17,132 bases of DNA from Proteobacteria bacterium UBA6908 (GCA_002451085.1 DKBE01000013.1:1-17132), one strand, 5' to 3'; positions 7,304 through 15,439 are shown, numbered from the stretch's first letter. The notes: generated by a model from the sequence alone, not told the origin. Translations and numbers: made by a program.

Positions 7304-9530
7304 TCGTTCTCGTCGACAGCAGGTGTTCCAGCAATGCCCGCAGGCGGGCCGGCTGCACCGGTTTGTGTAATAGCGGCACACCGCTTTCTTTCGCTTCGCG
7401 TAACCGCTCCGGCGCGGTATCGCCGGTGATCAAGGCCGCCGGCAGCGCCGATCCATACCGTTCGCGCAACTGTCGTATCACCGCACCCCCAACCTCACCA
7501 GCCGGCAAGCGGTAATCGCACAACACGGCATCCGGTGATTGGCCGGTGCCCGCCAGAGTGGACAGCGCCTGTTCCCCGCTCGCCGCCGTCACCGCCCGGC
7601 AGCCCCATTGCTCCATCAACCCGGCCAGCGCCTCACGGACCAGGGTGTCATCATCCACCACCAGGACCAACGCATCGCGCAGCGGTTCATGCAGGACCGG
7701 GGACGGGCTTGCCCGCAAGTCGTCTTGCAGCTGCGCGGCCTTCGGAACTTCGACGGCAAAGACCGATCCGCGGCCCGGGGTCGATTGCACATCGATCCGA
7801 CCACCCAGCAGGCGAGCCAGTCGTGCGGCAATGGACAACCCCAGACCCAAGCCCTTTGTCCGGTCGCGTTCCGGATTTCCGACCTGATAGAACTCCTGAA
7901 AGATGGCCTGCTGGTGTTCGGGCACTATGCCCACCCCCGTGTCCCACACTTCGATTCGAACCATGTTGCCGCGTCGACGACAACCGATCAGGATGCCGCC
8001 GGCCTCCGTGTAACGCAACGCGTTGGCCACCAGGTTAATGAGGATGCGCTCCAGCAACACCGGGTCGCTATGGGCCGCCAGCCGGCAGCGTTTAACCCGG
8101 AAGTGCAGGTTGCGATCGGTCGCCTCCGGCACGAAGGCGGTTTCAATGCGCTCCAGCAATGTTTCGATGCGGAAGTCCGAGAGATTGGCGTTCACCACGC
8201 CAGCATCAAGACGCGAGACGTCGAGCAGGGCGTCGAGCAGGCCTTGCAAGGCCGTCACGGCAGCATCGATCCGACCGGTGAGATGACGGTTTTCAGGGTC
8301 CTTGATGCGGTTGTTGAGCTGCGTGACGAAAAGGCCAAGGGCATGCATCGGTTGGCGCAAATCGTGGCTCGCGGCCGCAAGGAAACGCGATTTGGCGCGA
8401 TTGGCGGCCACCAACTCCTCGGTGCGTTCAGCCACCTTCTGTTCGAGACCGGCGTAGGATTCACGCAACCGTTGCGCCATATCATTGAACTCCGTTGCCA
8501 GCGCTTCGAGCTCGTCATGGCTGTGCACCTCGATACGCTGGCCGAGTTCGCCGGCACCGAGGCGCGCCGCACCCAGCTGCAATGCCTGGATCGGACGCAC
8601 CATGCGCCGTGCAAGCAACGCACTGGCACCGAGGGCAAGCAACAGGCCAAGCAGCATCAACGCCGCAGTGCGTTTCATGGATGCATACAGGGGAGCGAAA
8701 GCCTCGTGCGCGTCCTGTTCGACGAACACGATCCAGCCGAGCGGCGCGATCGGCGCATCCGCGGCGATCACGGCCCGGCCGGTGATGTCGTGTGATTCCC
8801 CGTCTGCGGGCACACCATCCGCCCGCCCCTCCGCCACGGCGCGTGCCCGCTGCACCTGTGGCAACGATGCCATGTCCGTTTTTTTGAGCACCAGGCTGAT
8901 GTCGGGATGCGAGATCAGCTGGCCATTGGCATCAACAACGTACGCGTGACCGGTCTGCCCGAAACGGATGCTGCTGATCACGTCCCAGACAAATTTCAGA
9001 TTCACTTCCACCAGTGTCACACCACCTCCTGCGGCTAGTGCGAGCGTCATGTACGGTTCCGTCCCCTCGCGGAAATACACGGGTCCGCGGTAAGGCGCCT
9101 GCGACTTCCCGCCACGGAATGCCGGCGTCAGCGAGAAATCCATGCCGCTGCGCAACCGATCCATGGCGAGCCGCGACACGCGCAACTGCTCGCGCCCGCT
9201 CCCGTCCAGCCACACGGCGTCGGTAATCGCCGGCGCCTGTCGCAACAGTTTGATGAACTCGATGTGCCGCTGCGCCAGTGGCTCGGCGCCGCGCGATAGC
9301 AGATTGGTCCAGCCGATATGCTGCTCAATCTCATGAATGAACTGCTCGATGCGAATCGCTGCGGCCGCCGCCTTTTCCCGATGCAGCGCAACCGTGGTGT
9401 CGCGGGTCTTGTGGTATGACGAATAGAGATCGCTGGCCGCACCGGCCAGGATCACGGCACCGATCAACGCCGCAAAATACACGACGTACTTGCGGTACAG
9501 CCGGCCGCCAAATGGTTGCAATAGGCGCAT
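7263..9530 (-). CDS. Hybrid sensor histidine kinase (Cache-type sensor, HAMP, HisKA, HATPase, receiver)
   Basis: This is a 755-residue membrane hybrid kinase. A first membrane helix (about 15-35) and a second (about 288-307) bracket a periplasmic domain resembling dCache sensors (GPVYFREGTEPYMTLALA, FGQTGHAYVVDANGQLISHP, PLGWIVFVEQD). Then come HAMP (about 309-362), a short coiled linker, the H-box AAASHDLRQPMHALGLF with phospho-His389, and an ATPase domain (NLVANAL, VWDTGVGI, TKGLGLGLS). A C-terminal receiver has D672 in VLCDYRLPAG and K723 in LHKP. ATG at 9530 is chosen with GGGGA just upstream; the longer TTG start at 9557 lacks support. It lies 73 bp downstream of a solute-binding protein gene on the same strand, without a visible terminator between, so cotranscription is plausible. 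Confidence 0.9.
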   Translation of the reverse strand: MRLLQPFGGRLYRKYVVYFAALIGAVILAGAASDLYSSYHKTRDTTVALHREKAAAAAIRIEQFIHEIEQHIGWTNLLSRGAEPLAQRHIEFIKLLRQAPAITDAVWLDGSGREQLRVSRLAMDRLRSGMDFSLTPAFRGGKSQAPYRGPVYFREGTEPYMTLALAAGGGVTLVEVNLKFVWDVISSIRFGQTGHAYVVDANGQLISHPDISLVLKKTDMASLPQVQRARAVAEGRADGVPADGESHDITGRAVIAADAPIAPLGWIVFVEQDAHEAFAPLYASMKRTAALMLLGLLLALGASALLARRMVRPIQALQLGAARLGAGELGQRIEVHSHDELEALATEFNDMAQRLRESYAGLEQKVAERTEELVAANRAKSRFLAAASHDLRQPMHALGLFVTQLNNRIKDPENRHLTGRIDAAVTALQGLLDALLDVSRLDAGVVNANLSDFRIETLLERIETAFVPEATDRNLHFRVKRCRLAAHSDPVLLERILINLVANALRYTEAGGILIGCRRRGNMVRIEVWDTGVGIVPEHQQAIFQEFYQVGNPERDRTKGLGLGLSIAARLARLLGGRIDVQSTPGRGSVFAVEVPKAAQLQDDLRASPSPVLHEPLRDALVLVVDDDTLVREALAGLMEQWGCRAVTAASGEQALSTLAGTGQSPDAVLCDYRLPAGEVGGAVIRQLRERYGSALPAALITGDTAPERLREAKESGVPLLHKPVQPARLRALLEHLLSTRTISSAERRTTTNRV

Positions 9531-9603
9531 GGATCCCCGAAACCAAAGTTCGAACAATCGGGAGCTACTCTACCCTGTCTCCAACAAATCTGTCGAAGCG
9601 CTG

Positions 9604-10641
9604 CTACTCGATCACCCGGTCCGCGCGCAGCAAGGTGCTCTCTGGAAATGTGACGCCGATGGATCGAGCTGTTTTGCGGTTGAGCGTAAGATGGATCTCG
9701 GTCGGCTGCTGGATTGGCAATTCCGCCGGATTTGCGCCTTTCAGGATCTTGTCTACAAACGAGGCGGCACGGCGCGCCATGTCGGAAAAATCGGGGGCAT
9801 AGCACATCAGGCCACCAGCCTCGGCGAATGACTCCCAGTCGAACATTGCGGGAATTCTTCGTTCGCGCGCATATTGCGGAAGAAAATGGCGGTACGCCGA
9901 AACGCGCGGATCGATGATGGTCATGATGGCATCGCTTGGCGTGGCCGAAAGTCGCGCCCGCAACGCATCATCATCGGTTTCATCGGGTATCTCGACAACA
10001 CTGATCCGGACGCCGATCTGACGTGACGCAGCCTGAATCGCTGATAATTCCGGTTCGATCCCCGGATTCGACCTGTCCACGACCAGCGCAACATGGGCAA
10101 CTCGCGGGAATGCTGATTTCAGAATTTGCAATCGCTTTGGTCCGAGCTCCGTCTGAATCGCTGTCATGCCTGTCACGTTGGTACCCGGCAGCGAGAATGA
10201 CCGGACGAAGCCCAGCCTCACCGGATCGGCGGCGCCCATCATGACAATCGGAACCGTGTGACTTACCTCCCGCACGGCACGAATTTGCGGGGAGCCAATG
10301 GTGACAATGGCTTTCATTTTGAGGTCCACCAATTCCTGTGCCAGAAATGGCAGCACCTCCGGGTCGCCCTCGGCGGACCGGTACTCGATAACGATGTTTC
10401 TGCCATCTTCGTAGCCCAGCTCCCGCAAGCCGCGAATAAAGCCCGCGCGCTCGGGTGACGGTTGATCTGCGAACGGTGAAAGCACCAGATAACCGATGTG
10501 CGGGATCGAATTCTTGGTGTCGGCGTACGCGAACGTCACCGACTGAGTGACCAACAGCAGTAGCACAACGACCACATCCCGCCACCTTGCCGTGTCCGTC
10601 AAACGGGATTTCACTGGATCGCCGTGTCGGCGCGTATTCAT
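9604..10641 (-). CDS. ABC_sub_bind solute-binding protein (second of pair)
   Basis: This 345-residue periplasmic binding protein belongs to the ABC_sub_bind (TrpX-like) family. A long N-terminal signal (hydrophobic VVVVLLLLVTQSVTFAYA, cleavage near residue 40) precedes a two-lobed fold: IPHIGYLVLSPF, FIRGLRELGYEDGRNIVIEY, VPIVMMGAADPVRLGFV, LPGTNVTGM, and the family tail TARSIGVTFPESTLLRADRV. Its ATG overlaps the stop of the preceding gene (ATGA at 10638-10641) and no Shine-Dalgarno is seen, so translational coupling is likely. An internal GTG (residue 10) would remove the non-typical basic start. Family members bind amino acids or small aromatics in characterised cases; the ligand here is unknown. 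No permease or ATPase gene is adjacent. Confidence 0.87.
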   Translation of the reverse strand: MNTRRHGDPVKSRLTDTARWRDVVVVLLLLVTQSVTFAYADTKNSIPHIGYLVLSPFADQPSPERAGFIRGLRELGYEDGRNIVIEYRSAEGDPEVLPFLAQELVDLKMKAIVTIGSPQIRAVREVSHTVPIVMMGAADPVRLGFVRSFSLPGTNVTGMTAIQTELGPKRLQILKSAFPRVAHVALVVDRSNPGIEPELSAIQAASRQIGVRISVVEIPDETDDDALRARLSATPSDAIMTIIDPRVSAYRHFLPQYARERRIPAMFDWESFAEAGGLMCYAPDFSDMARRAASFVDKILKGANPAELPIQQPTEIHLTLNRKTARSIGVTFPESTLLRADRVIE

Positions 10642-11612
10642 TCAATCACCCGGTTGGCGCGCAGCAGCACTCGCTCGGGAATCGTGATACCCAGAGCCTT
10701 TGCCGTCCTGAGGTTCACAACCATCTCGATCACACTCGGGGTTTCCGCCGGCAGGTCGGCGGGCCTGGCGCCCTTGAGGATACGGTCGACGAAATAGGCC
10801 ATGCGTTCCCAGGAGGCTGTGAGGCTCGGTCCGTAGATGAGCAGGAAGCCGGCATCGGCGTAGGCATCCCAGCCGGAGACGGTGAGCAGCTTGTGGTGGA
10901 TGGCGAGGTCGGCAATGCGCCTGCGTGGGCCAAATGTGATGGAGTCCGGAAAGGCCACGATGGCTTCGACGCCGGAACCGGGCAGCGAATCGAGCGCCGC
11001 CTGCAATTCGGCCGGATTCGTCACCGGCTTGTAGTCCACTTTGATGCCAAGCTGATCGGCGACTGCAAGAGTTTTGGCGCGCTCATTGGTTTCGCCAGCA
11101 TGCCCCGGATCGGCAATCACCGCCACGCGCTTGAGTTTCGGATTAATTTCCTTCAGCAGTTCCATGCGCTTGCCGACGAGATCGATCGCCAGGAACTGGA
11201 CACCGGTCACGTTGCCGCCCGGATGCGCCATGCTGGACACGAGCTTGCCGGCCACGAGATCGCCGCTGGAGGCAATGACCAGCGGGATGGTGTGGGTCGC
11301 CTGTGTCATGGGCCGGATCGCCGCGCCCTGCACAACGACTACCGCCGGGTTCCTGGCGACGATTTCCGGTATCAACTGGTGCACGCGCTCTTTGGAGAAC
11401 TGCGCGAAGTAAGCCTCGAAACGAATGGTCTGCCTGTCGATCAACCCGCGCTCGCGCAGGCCCTTTTGCACGGAATGAAAGTACGAACCAACTGTCTTTT
11501 CGTCGGCATAGCTGAACCACACCACGAGCGGCAACTCTGGCTTCGCCAAGGTGGGCAGCGCCACGATGGAAGCAGTGAGCCCTGTTAAACGCAGAAAGTC
11601 ACGACGGAGCAT
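10638..11612 (-). CDS. ABC_sub_bind solute-binding protein (first of pair)
   Basis: This 324-residue paralogue of the downstream gene has the same family architecture (VQKGLRERGLIDRQTIRFEA, IPLVIASSGDLVAGKLV, HPGGNVTGVQFL, MAYFVDRILKGARPADLPAE, tail GITIPERVLLRANRVIE). The N-terminus MLRRDFLRLTGLTASIVALP has a twin-arginine-like RRDFL motif, so Tat export is possible; the paralogue shows no such motif. ATG at 11612 has GGAGGA 5 nt upstream. It overlaps the next binding protein gene by 4 bp. As no transporter subunits are nearby, it may serve a distant transporter or present ligand to the sensor kinase encoded downstream (inference). Confidence 0.88.
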   Translation of the reverse strand: MLRRDFLRLTGLTASIVALPTLAKPELPLVVWFSYADEKTVGSYFHSVQKGLRERGLIDRQTIRFEAYFAQFSKERVHQLIPEIVARNPAVVVVQGAAIRPMTQATHTIPLVIASSGDLVAGKLVSSMAHPGGNVTGVQFLAIDLVGKRMELLKEINPKLKRVAVIADPGHAGETNERAKTLAVADQLGIKVDYKPVTNPAELQAALDSLPGSGVEAIVAFPDSITFGPRRRIADLAIHHKLLTVSGWDAYADAGFLLIYGPSLTASWERMAYFVDRILKGARPADLPAETPSVIEMVVNLRTAKALGITIPERVLLRANRVIE

Positions 11613-11651
11613 GGTTCTCCTCCATTTGGCCCGAGCGGGGCATGGTGGTGC

Positions 11652-11870
11652 TCATTCAATCACCCTGTCAGCGCGCAGCAGCAGCGATTCCGGCACGCTC
11701 AGGCCGAATCTCTGTGCCGTCGCGATGTTGATGTGTAGCTCGAAACGCACTGGTTGCGCGACGGGGAGATTGGCCGGTATGTCACTCAACAACACGGCAC
11801 AAACGGTGCTCCAGTACGCGACAGCACGAATGATTCCCGGATACTGGCTCACCGTCGCAAGCCTCCTCAT
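11652..11870 (-). pseudogene. C-terminal remnant of a third ABC_sub_bind protein
   Basis: This 72-codon ORF ends LPVAQPVRFELHINIATAQR and FGLSVPESLLLRADRVIE, matching the last 45-55 residues of the two binding proteins downstream. About 270 residues of the family are missing. The first 15-20 codons do not resemble the family. Its ATG overlaps the hydrolase stop (ATGA at 11867-11870), so it could still be translated by coupling. It is most simply a deletion remnant of a third tandem copy. Whether the short protein is made or functional cannot be told. Confidence 0.72.
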
Positions 11871-12544
11871 CTGGATGCGGATGCCGCCTTCCTGCGAACG
11901 TCACCCACCCACGACAACAACGGATCCATCCACAGCTTTACGTGTTGGTCATCGGGCATCTTGAACACCGCATGCCCCTCACCCGAGTTCAGAACAACTT
12001 CCTGGAACGTTATGTCCGGCGGTAGGCGGCCCTGGCAGGAACCGAATTTCACATCCTTCGTGTCATAAATCGACATGACCCGTCCCTGGACCTTGGCAAA
12101 ATCGATATTGACCTTGATGGCGGGATTGATCGGGCAACCGGCAAGCAACACGATGTTGATCTTTGGATTGGCAATTAGTCCTGAAGCGACCAGCGCGGTC
12201 ATGGAACCGAGCGAGTAACCCACAACGGTAATGTCTCCTGGCGACGTGCCCTTGGACAGCATACCTTGCACCTCGCCAGCAATTTTTGCGGCGTGGGCTT
12301 GTACCGCCGCATCGTTGTCACCAACATCGGCGGTACGTAGTTCGTACTTCACATTGAACCCGGATTTCTTCAGATCTGAAACGATGGTTTCGTAGGCCTT
12401 CACCTTTGGGTCGTCTTGCCCCTTGATGCAGCAGCCGTGCAAATAGAACAGATGCCTTTCCGCGGCCCGGGCAGTATCCGGAACAACCGTTGTAACCAGA
12501 CAGGTCACCATACTTAGCGTGATAAACAAAGTTAGGCTTTTCAT
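11867..12544 (-). CDS. Exported alpha/beta hydrolase
   Basis: This is a 225-residue alpha/beta-hydrolase-fold protein with a signal peptide (MKSLTLFITLSMVTCLVTTV, cleavage near ARA-AE at residue 27). Fold signatures are HLFYLHGCCIKG (oxyanion region), the nucleophile elbow GYSLGSM with Ser111, a likely acid in YDTKD (161-164), and GEGHAVFK with His191. So the Ser-Asp-His triad is probably complete, but the substrate is not predictable. Cysteines at 38-39, 137 and 170 fit a periplasmic location. ATG at 12544 has AGGAGA 5 nt upstream. It is first in a minus-strand run leading into the binding-protein genes and kinase. Confidence 0.84.
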   Translation of the reverse strand: MKSLTLFITLSMVTCLVTTVVPDTARAAERHLFYLHGCCIKGQDDPKVKAYETIVSDLKKSGFNVKYELRTADVGDNDAAVQAHAAKIAGEVQGMLSKGTSPGDITVVGYSLGSMTALVASGLIANPKINIVLLAGCPINPAIKVNIDFAKVQGRVMSIYDTKDVKFGSCQGRLPPDITFQEVVLNSGEGHAVFKMPDDQHVKLWMDPLLSWVGDVRRKAASASR

Positions 12545-12786
12545 GGGGGTCTCCTAATTCTCTGTCTCAAGGTTTTGCCAGCCAACATGACAGAGCGAGT
12601 ATGGCCGGGCAAATGACTCGGAAATCACTAGACCACAGAACTGGCACTGCTGGAATAAGACCAAAGTGCTAGTACGAAACGCACAGCCTGATGGATATAA
12701 AAAATAGAAAGGGGGGTTGGTCGCCTTCGACTTCATGTCCCTCGCGACATTCGAACGTCCCTGTACAACACCCGCTCAGGACAAAG
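12545..12786. other. Intergenic region upstream of the hydrolase operon
   Basis: This gap must hold the promoter of the hydrolase/binding-protein run. It is less GC-rich than its surroundings in part (ATATAAAAAATAG around 12699-12711) and has a GGGGGG run just after. It shares the word ACCAAAGT (12660-12667) and TAGTAC (12670-12675) with the region before the response regulator. Short minus-strand ORFs of 60 and 107 codons cross it but have no convincing start, ribosome site or family. No RNA gene was recognised. Confidence 0.4.
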
Positions 12787-12816
12787 AAAAAGGGGCGGTT
12801 GCCCGCCCCTTTTTTT
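12787..12816. terminator. Rho-independent terminator after fba
   Basis: GGGGCGG (12792-12798) pairs with CCGCCCC (12803-12809) around a TTGC loop, flanked by five A on the left and seven T on the right. Read on the minus strand it follows the fba stop by about 20 nt and ends in TTTTTCTTT, a textbook intrinsic terminator. The symmetric A/T flanks let it act in both directions. It ends the gap-pgk-pyk-fba transcript and isolates it from the hydrolase operon. Confidence 0.93.
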
Positions 12817-12835
12817 ACTTCAGCAACCGGCCCGA

Positions 12836-13900
12836 TCAATTCACCTTCGGAGCCAACTCGCCTTTGGTATAACGCGCGGTCATGGCTTCGAGCGACAGCA
12901 CCTTGATCTTCGAGGCATTGCCGGCGCAGCCGAAGGCCTCGTAACGGGCCTTGCAGATGTCCTTCATGCCCTTGGTCGCGGCGTTGAGCCACTTGCGCGG
13001 GTCGAATTCCTTCTTGTTCTCGGCCAGGAACTTGCGCACGGCGCCGGTGGAGGCCATACGGAGATCCGTATCAATGTTCACCTTGCGCACGCCGCTCTTG
13101 ATGCCCTGCACGATTTCTTCGACCGGCACGCCGTAGGTCTGGCCCATGTCGCCGCCGTAGCTGTTGATGATCTTCAGCCACTCCTGTGGTACCGAGCTTG
13201 AGCCGTGCATGACGAGATGCACGTTCGGGATGCGCTTGTGGATTTCCTTGATGCGCTCGATGGCGAGGATGTCGCCCGTCGGCGGGCGGGTGAACTTGTA
13301 GGCGCCGTGCGAAGTGCCGATGGCAATCGCGAGGGCGTCGACGCCGGTCTTCTTCACGAAATCGGCGGCTTCGTTCGGGTCGGTGAGCAGCTGCGAGTGG
13401 TCGAGCTTGCCTTCGGCGCCAATGCCGTCTTCTTCGCCGGCCATGCCGGTTTCGAGGCTGCCGAGACAGCCGAGCTCGCCTTCCACTGAGACGCCGCAGG
13501 CATGCGCCATGTCGACCACAGTCTTGGTCACGCTGACGTTGTAATCATAAGAAGCCGGGGTCTTGCCGTCTTCCTTGAGCGAACCGTCCATCATCACCGA
13601 GCTGAAACCAAGCTGGATCGAACGCTGGCAGACGGCCGGCGAGGTGCCGTGGTCCTGGTGCATGCACACCGGGATGTGCGGAAATTCTTCGATTGCCGCC
13701 AGAATCAGGTGGCGCAGGAACGGGGCCCCGGCGTACTTGCGGGCACCGGCCGAGGCCTGAACGATCACCGGGCTGTCGGTTTCGGCAGCCGCTTCCATGA
13801 TGGCGCGCATCTGCTCAAGGTTGTTGACGTTGAACGCCGGCACGCCGTACTGATGCTCGGCGGCGTGATCCAGCAATTGGCGAAGAGTTACCAGGGCCAT
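12836..13900 (-). CDS. fba: Fructose-bisphosphate aldolase, class II, Calvin-cycle type
   Basis: This 354-residue zinc-dependent aldolase makes fructose-1,6-bisphosphate (and sedoheptulose-1,7-bisphosphate in Calvin-cycle relatives) from triose phosphates and dihydroxyacetone phosphate. It shows [11 protein letters not shown], the catalytic and zinc motif HQDHG (D83, H84), VEGELGCLG, the phosphate and zinc site [15 protein letters not shown] and [13 protein letters not shown]. The length and the C-terminal tail match the CbbA/FbaA subgroup of autotrophic proteobacteria. ATG at 13900 has GGAGG about 7 nt upstream. It is the last gene of a gap-pgk-pyk-fba operon, 44 bp after pyk, and is followed by a strong terminator. 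Confidence 0.96.
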   Translation of the reverse strand: MALVTLRQLLDHAAEHQYGVPAFNVNNLEQMRAIMEAAAETDSPVIVQASAGARKYAGAPFLRHLILAAIEEFPHIPVCMHQDHGTSPAVCQRSIQLGFSSVMMDGSLKEDGKTPASYDYNVSVTKTVVDMAHACGVSVEGELGCLGSLETGMAGEEDGIGAEGKLDHSQLLTDPNEAADFVKKTGVDALAIAIGTSHGAYKFTRPPTGDILAIERIKEIHKRIPNVHLVMHGSSSVPQEWLKIINSYGGDMGQTYGVPVEEIVQGIKSGVRKVNIDTDLRMASTGAVRKFLAENKKEFDPRKWLNAATKGMKDICKARYEAFGCAGNASKIKVLSLEAMTARYTKGELAPKVN

Positions 13901-13944
13901 GACATTTCCTCCAGAACGGTTAGTCGCTACACAAAGTTAAAAAA

Positions 13945-15387
13945 TCAGTTATCACGCTGGCCGCCCACCACCGCCACCTTCATGGCATTGGTGCCGCCCT
14001 TGACGCCACTCAGATCACCCTTGGTGATGATGACCAGATCGCCTTCCCGGACCGAGCCGCGGCGGCGCAATTCGTCGAGGGCTTCACGATTCAGCGTGGC
14101 ATGGTCCGAGGTCGTAATCTCGAACGCCACTGGATAGACACCCCGATAGAGGGTCACTTTTCTACGCGTCTCGGGATGCCCCGTCAAGGCATAGATCGGT
14201 ACCCCGGAAGCGATGCGCGACATCCACAGGGCAGTAGCCCCGGATTCCGTAAGGGCAGCGATGGCCTTTACGCCGAGATTATTGGCGGTATACATGGTGG
14301 CCAGGGCAATGGCCTGATCGACGCGATCGACATGATGATAGGCCGCGCGCCGTTCCTCCAGCAGATTCGCCTCCTGTTCCTCGGCTACCTTGCAGACCCG
14401 GTCCATGGCCGCGACCGCCGCCACCGGAAACTTGCCGGCCGCGGTTTCGGCCGACAGCATGACGGCATCGGTACCGTCGAGCACGGCGTTGGCCACGTCC
14501 GACACCTCGGCGCGGGTCGGGATTGGGCTTTCAATCATGGATTCCATCATCTGTGTAGCCGTGATGGTGACCTTGCTCCGCAGCCGGGCGAGCTTGATGA
14601 TCCGCTTCTGGATCGGCGGGACCGCGGCATCGCCGATCTCCACGCCGAGATCGCCACGCGCCACCATCAGCACATCAGCGGCATCGATGATTTCCTCGAT
14701 CGCTTTGATGGCCTCGGCTCGTTCAATCTTGGCGACAATGCCGCCGTTTCCGCCGGCCGCGCGTAACAGGGTGCGCGCCTCTTCCACATCCGCGGCCGAG
14801 CGCGGAAAGGAGATAGCCACATAGTCGGCATTCATCGCCGCCGCGGTCTTGATGTCTGCGCGGTCCTTGTCGGTCAGCGCGGCGGCCGACAGGCCCCCGC
14901 CCTGGCGATTGATGCCCTTATTGTTGCTGAGCTCGCCACCGACCACCACCCGGCAGATCACCTGGCTGCCGGACACCTGGTCGACCCACAGCACGATGCG
15001 GCCATCGTCGAGCAGCAGCGTGGCACCACGACTGACATCCTCGACCAGCGGTTTGTAGGTCGTGCCGACACGTTCGGCCGTTCCCTGATCCAGGGGGCAA
15101 TCAATATCGATAATGAACTTCTGGCCATCGGTGAGCTCAACCGGGCCGTTCTTGAACTTGCCGATGCGGATCTTCGGTCCCTGCAGGTCAATCAGAATGC
15201 CGACGTGACGGCCGTGCGCATGGGCACGCTCGCGTGCTGCCTCGGCGCGCTTTTTGTGCACTTCCGGCAGATCGTGGGAGAAATTGAGGCGCACCACGTC
15301 CACCCCCGCTTCCATCAGCTTGTCGAGGACTTGCGGGTCGTCCGTGGCCGGACCGAGGGTGGCAACTATCTTGGTTCGTCTTTGCAT
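13945..15387 (-). CDS. pyk: Pyruvate kinase
   Basis: This 480-residue enzyme converts phosphoenolpyruvate and ADP to pyruvate and ATP. It begins MQRRTKIVATLGPATDDPQV and shows the substrate motif RLNFSH (33-38), KIER (K220, E222), VARGDLGVEIG (D246) and TATQMMESMIESPIPTRAEV with the catalytic Thr278. A complete C-terminal allosteric domain follows. Length is typical of bacterial type II enzymes. The Shine-Dalgarno before ATG 15387 is weak, unlike neighbours, which may fit lower expression or translation set by the hairpin just upstream (inference). In an autotroph the enzyme channels fixed carbon from 3-phosphoglycerate toward pyruvate. Confidence 0.96.
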   Translation of the reverse strand: MQRRTKIVATLGPATDDPQVLDKLMEAGVDVVRLNFSHDLPEVHKKRAEAARERAHAHGRHVGILIDLQGPKIRIGKFKNGPVELTDGQKFIIDIDCPLDQGTAERVGTTYKPLVEDVSRGATLLLDDGRIVLWVDQVSGSQVICRVVVGGELSNNKGINRQGGGLSAAALTDKDRADIKTAAAMNADYVAISFPRSAADVEEARTLLRAAGGNGGIVAKIERAEAIKAIEEIIDAADVLMVARGDLGVEIGDAAVPPIQKRIIKLARLRSKVTITATQMMESMIESPIPTRAEVSDVANAVLDGTDAVMLSAETAAGKFPVAAVAAMDRVCKVAEEQEANLLEERRAAYHHVDRVDQAIALATMYTANNLGVKAIAALTESGATALWMSRIASGVPIYALTGHPETRRKVTLYRGVYPVAFEITTSDHATLNREALDELRRRGSVREGDLVIITKGDLSGVKGGTNAMKVAVVGGQRDN

Positions 15388-15409
15388 TCGTTGTTCTGCT
15401 GATAGGAGA

Positions 15410-15439
15410 AAGGGGCGATGGTCTTATCCATCGCCCCTT
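15410..15439. other. Hairpin between pgk and pyk
   Basis: AAGGGGCGATGG (15410-15421) and CCATCGCCCCTT (15428-15439) form a perfect 12-bp stem with a 6-base loop. On the transcribed minus strand it begins about 5 nt after the pgk stop and is followed by TTTCTCC, a poor U-tract. It probably acts as a partial terminator or a 3'-end stabiliser that sets lower pyk expression than gap-pgk. Confidence 0.75.

Noticed and set aside
7539..8795. 418-codon plus-strand ORF
   Set aside because: It lies entirely antisense to the hybrid kinase, whose domains are unmistakable. Its translation has no family features and reflects GC-rich codon bias.
9531..9557. Longer kinase start at TTG 9557
   Set aside because: It would use a rare start codon without a Shine-Dalgarno. 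ATG 9530 with GGGGA upstream leads directly to the first membrane helix.
10587..11588. 333-codon plus-strand ORF
   Set aside because: It is antisense to the ABC_sub_bind genes, is rich in His, Gly and Arg as expected of a shadow frame, and has no ribosome site or recognisable domain.
12554..12992. Two minus-strand ORFs (60 and 107 codons) across the fba/hydrolase gap
   Set aside because: One crosses the fba terminator and runs into fba in another frame. Neither has a ribosome site or a recognisable domain.
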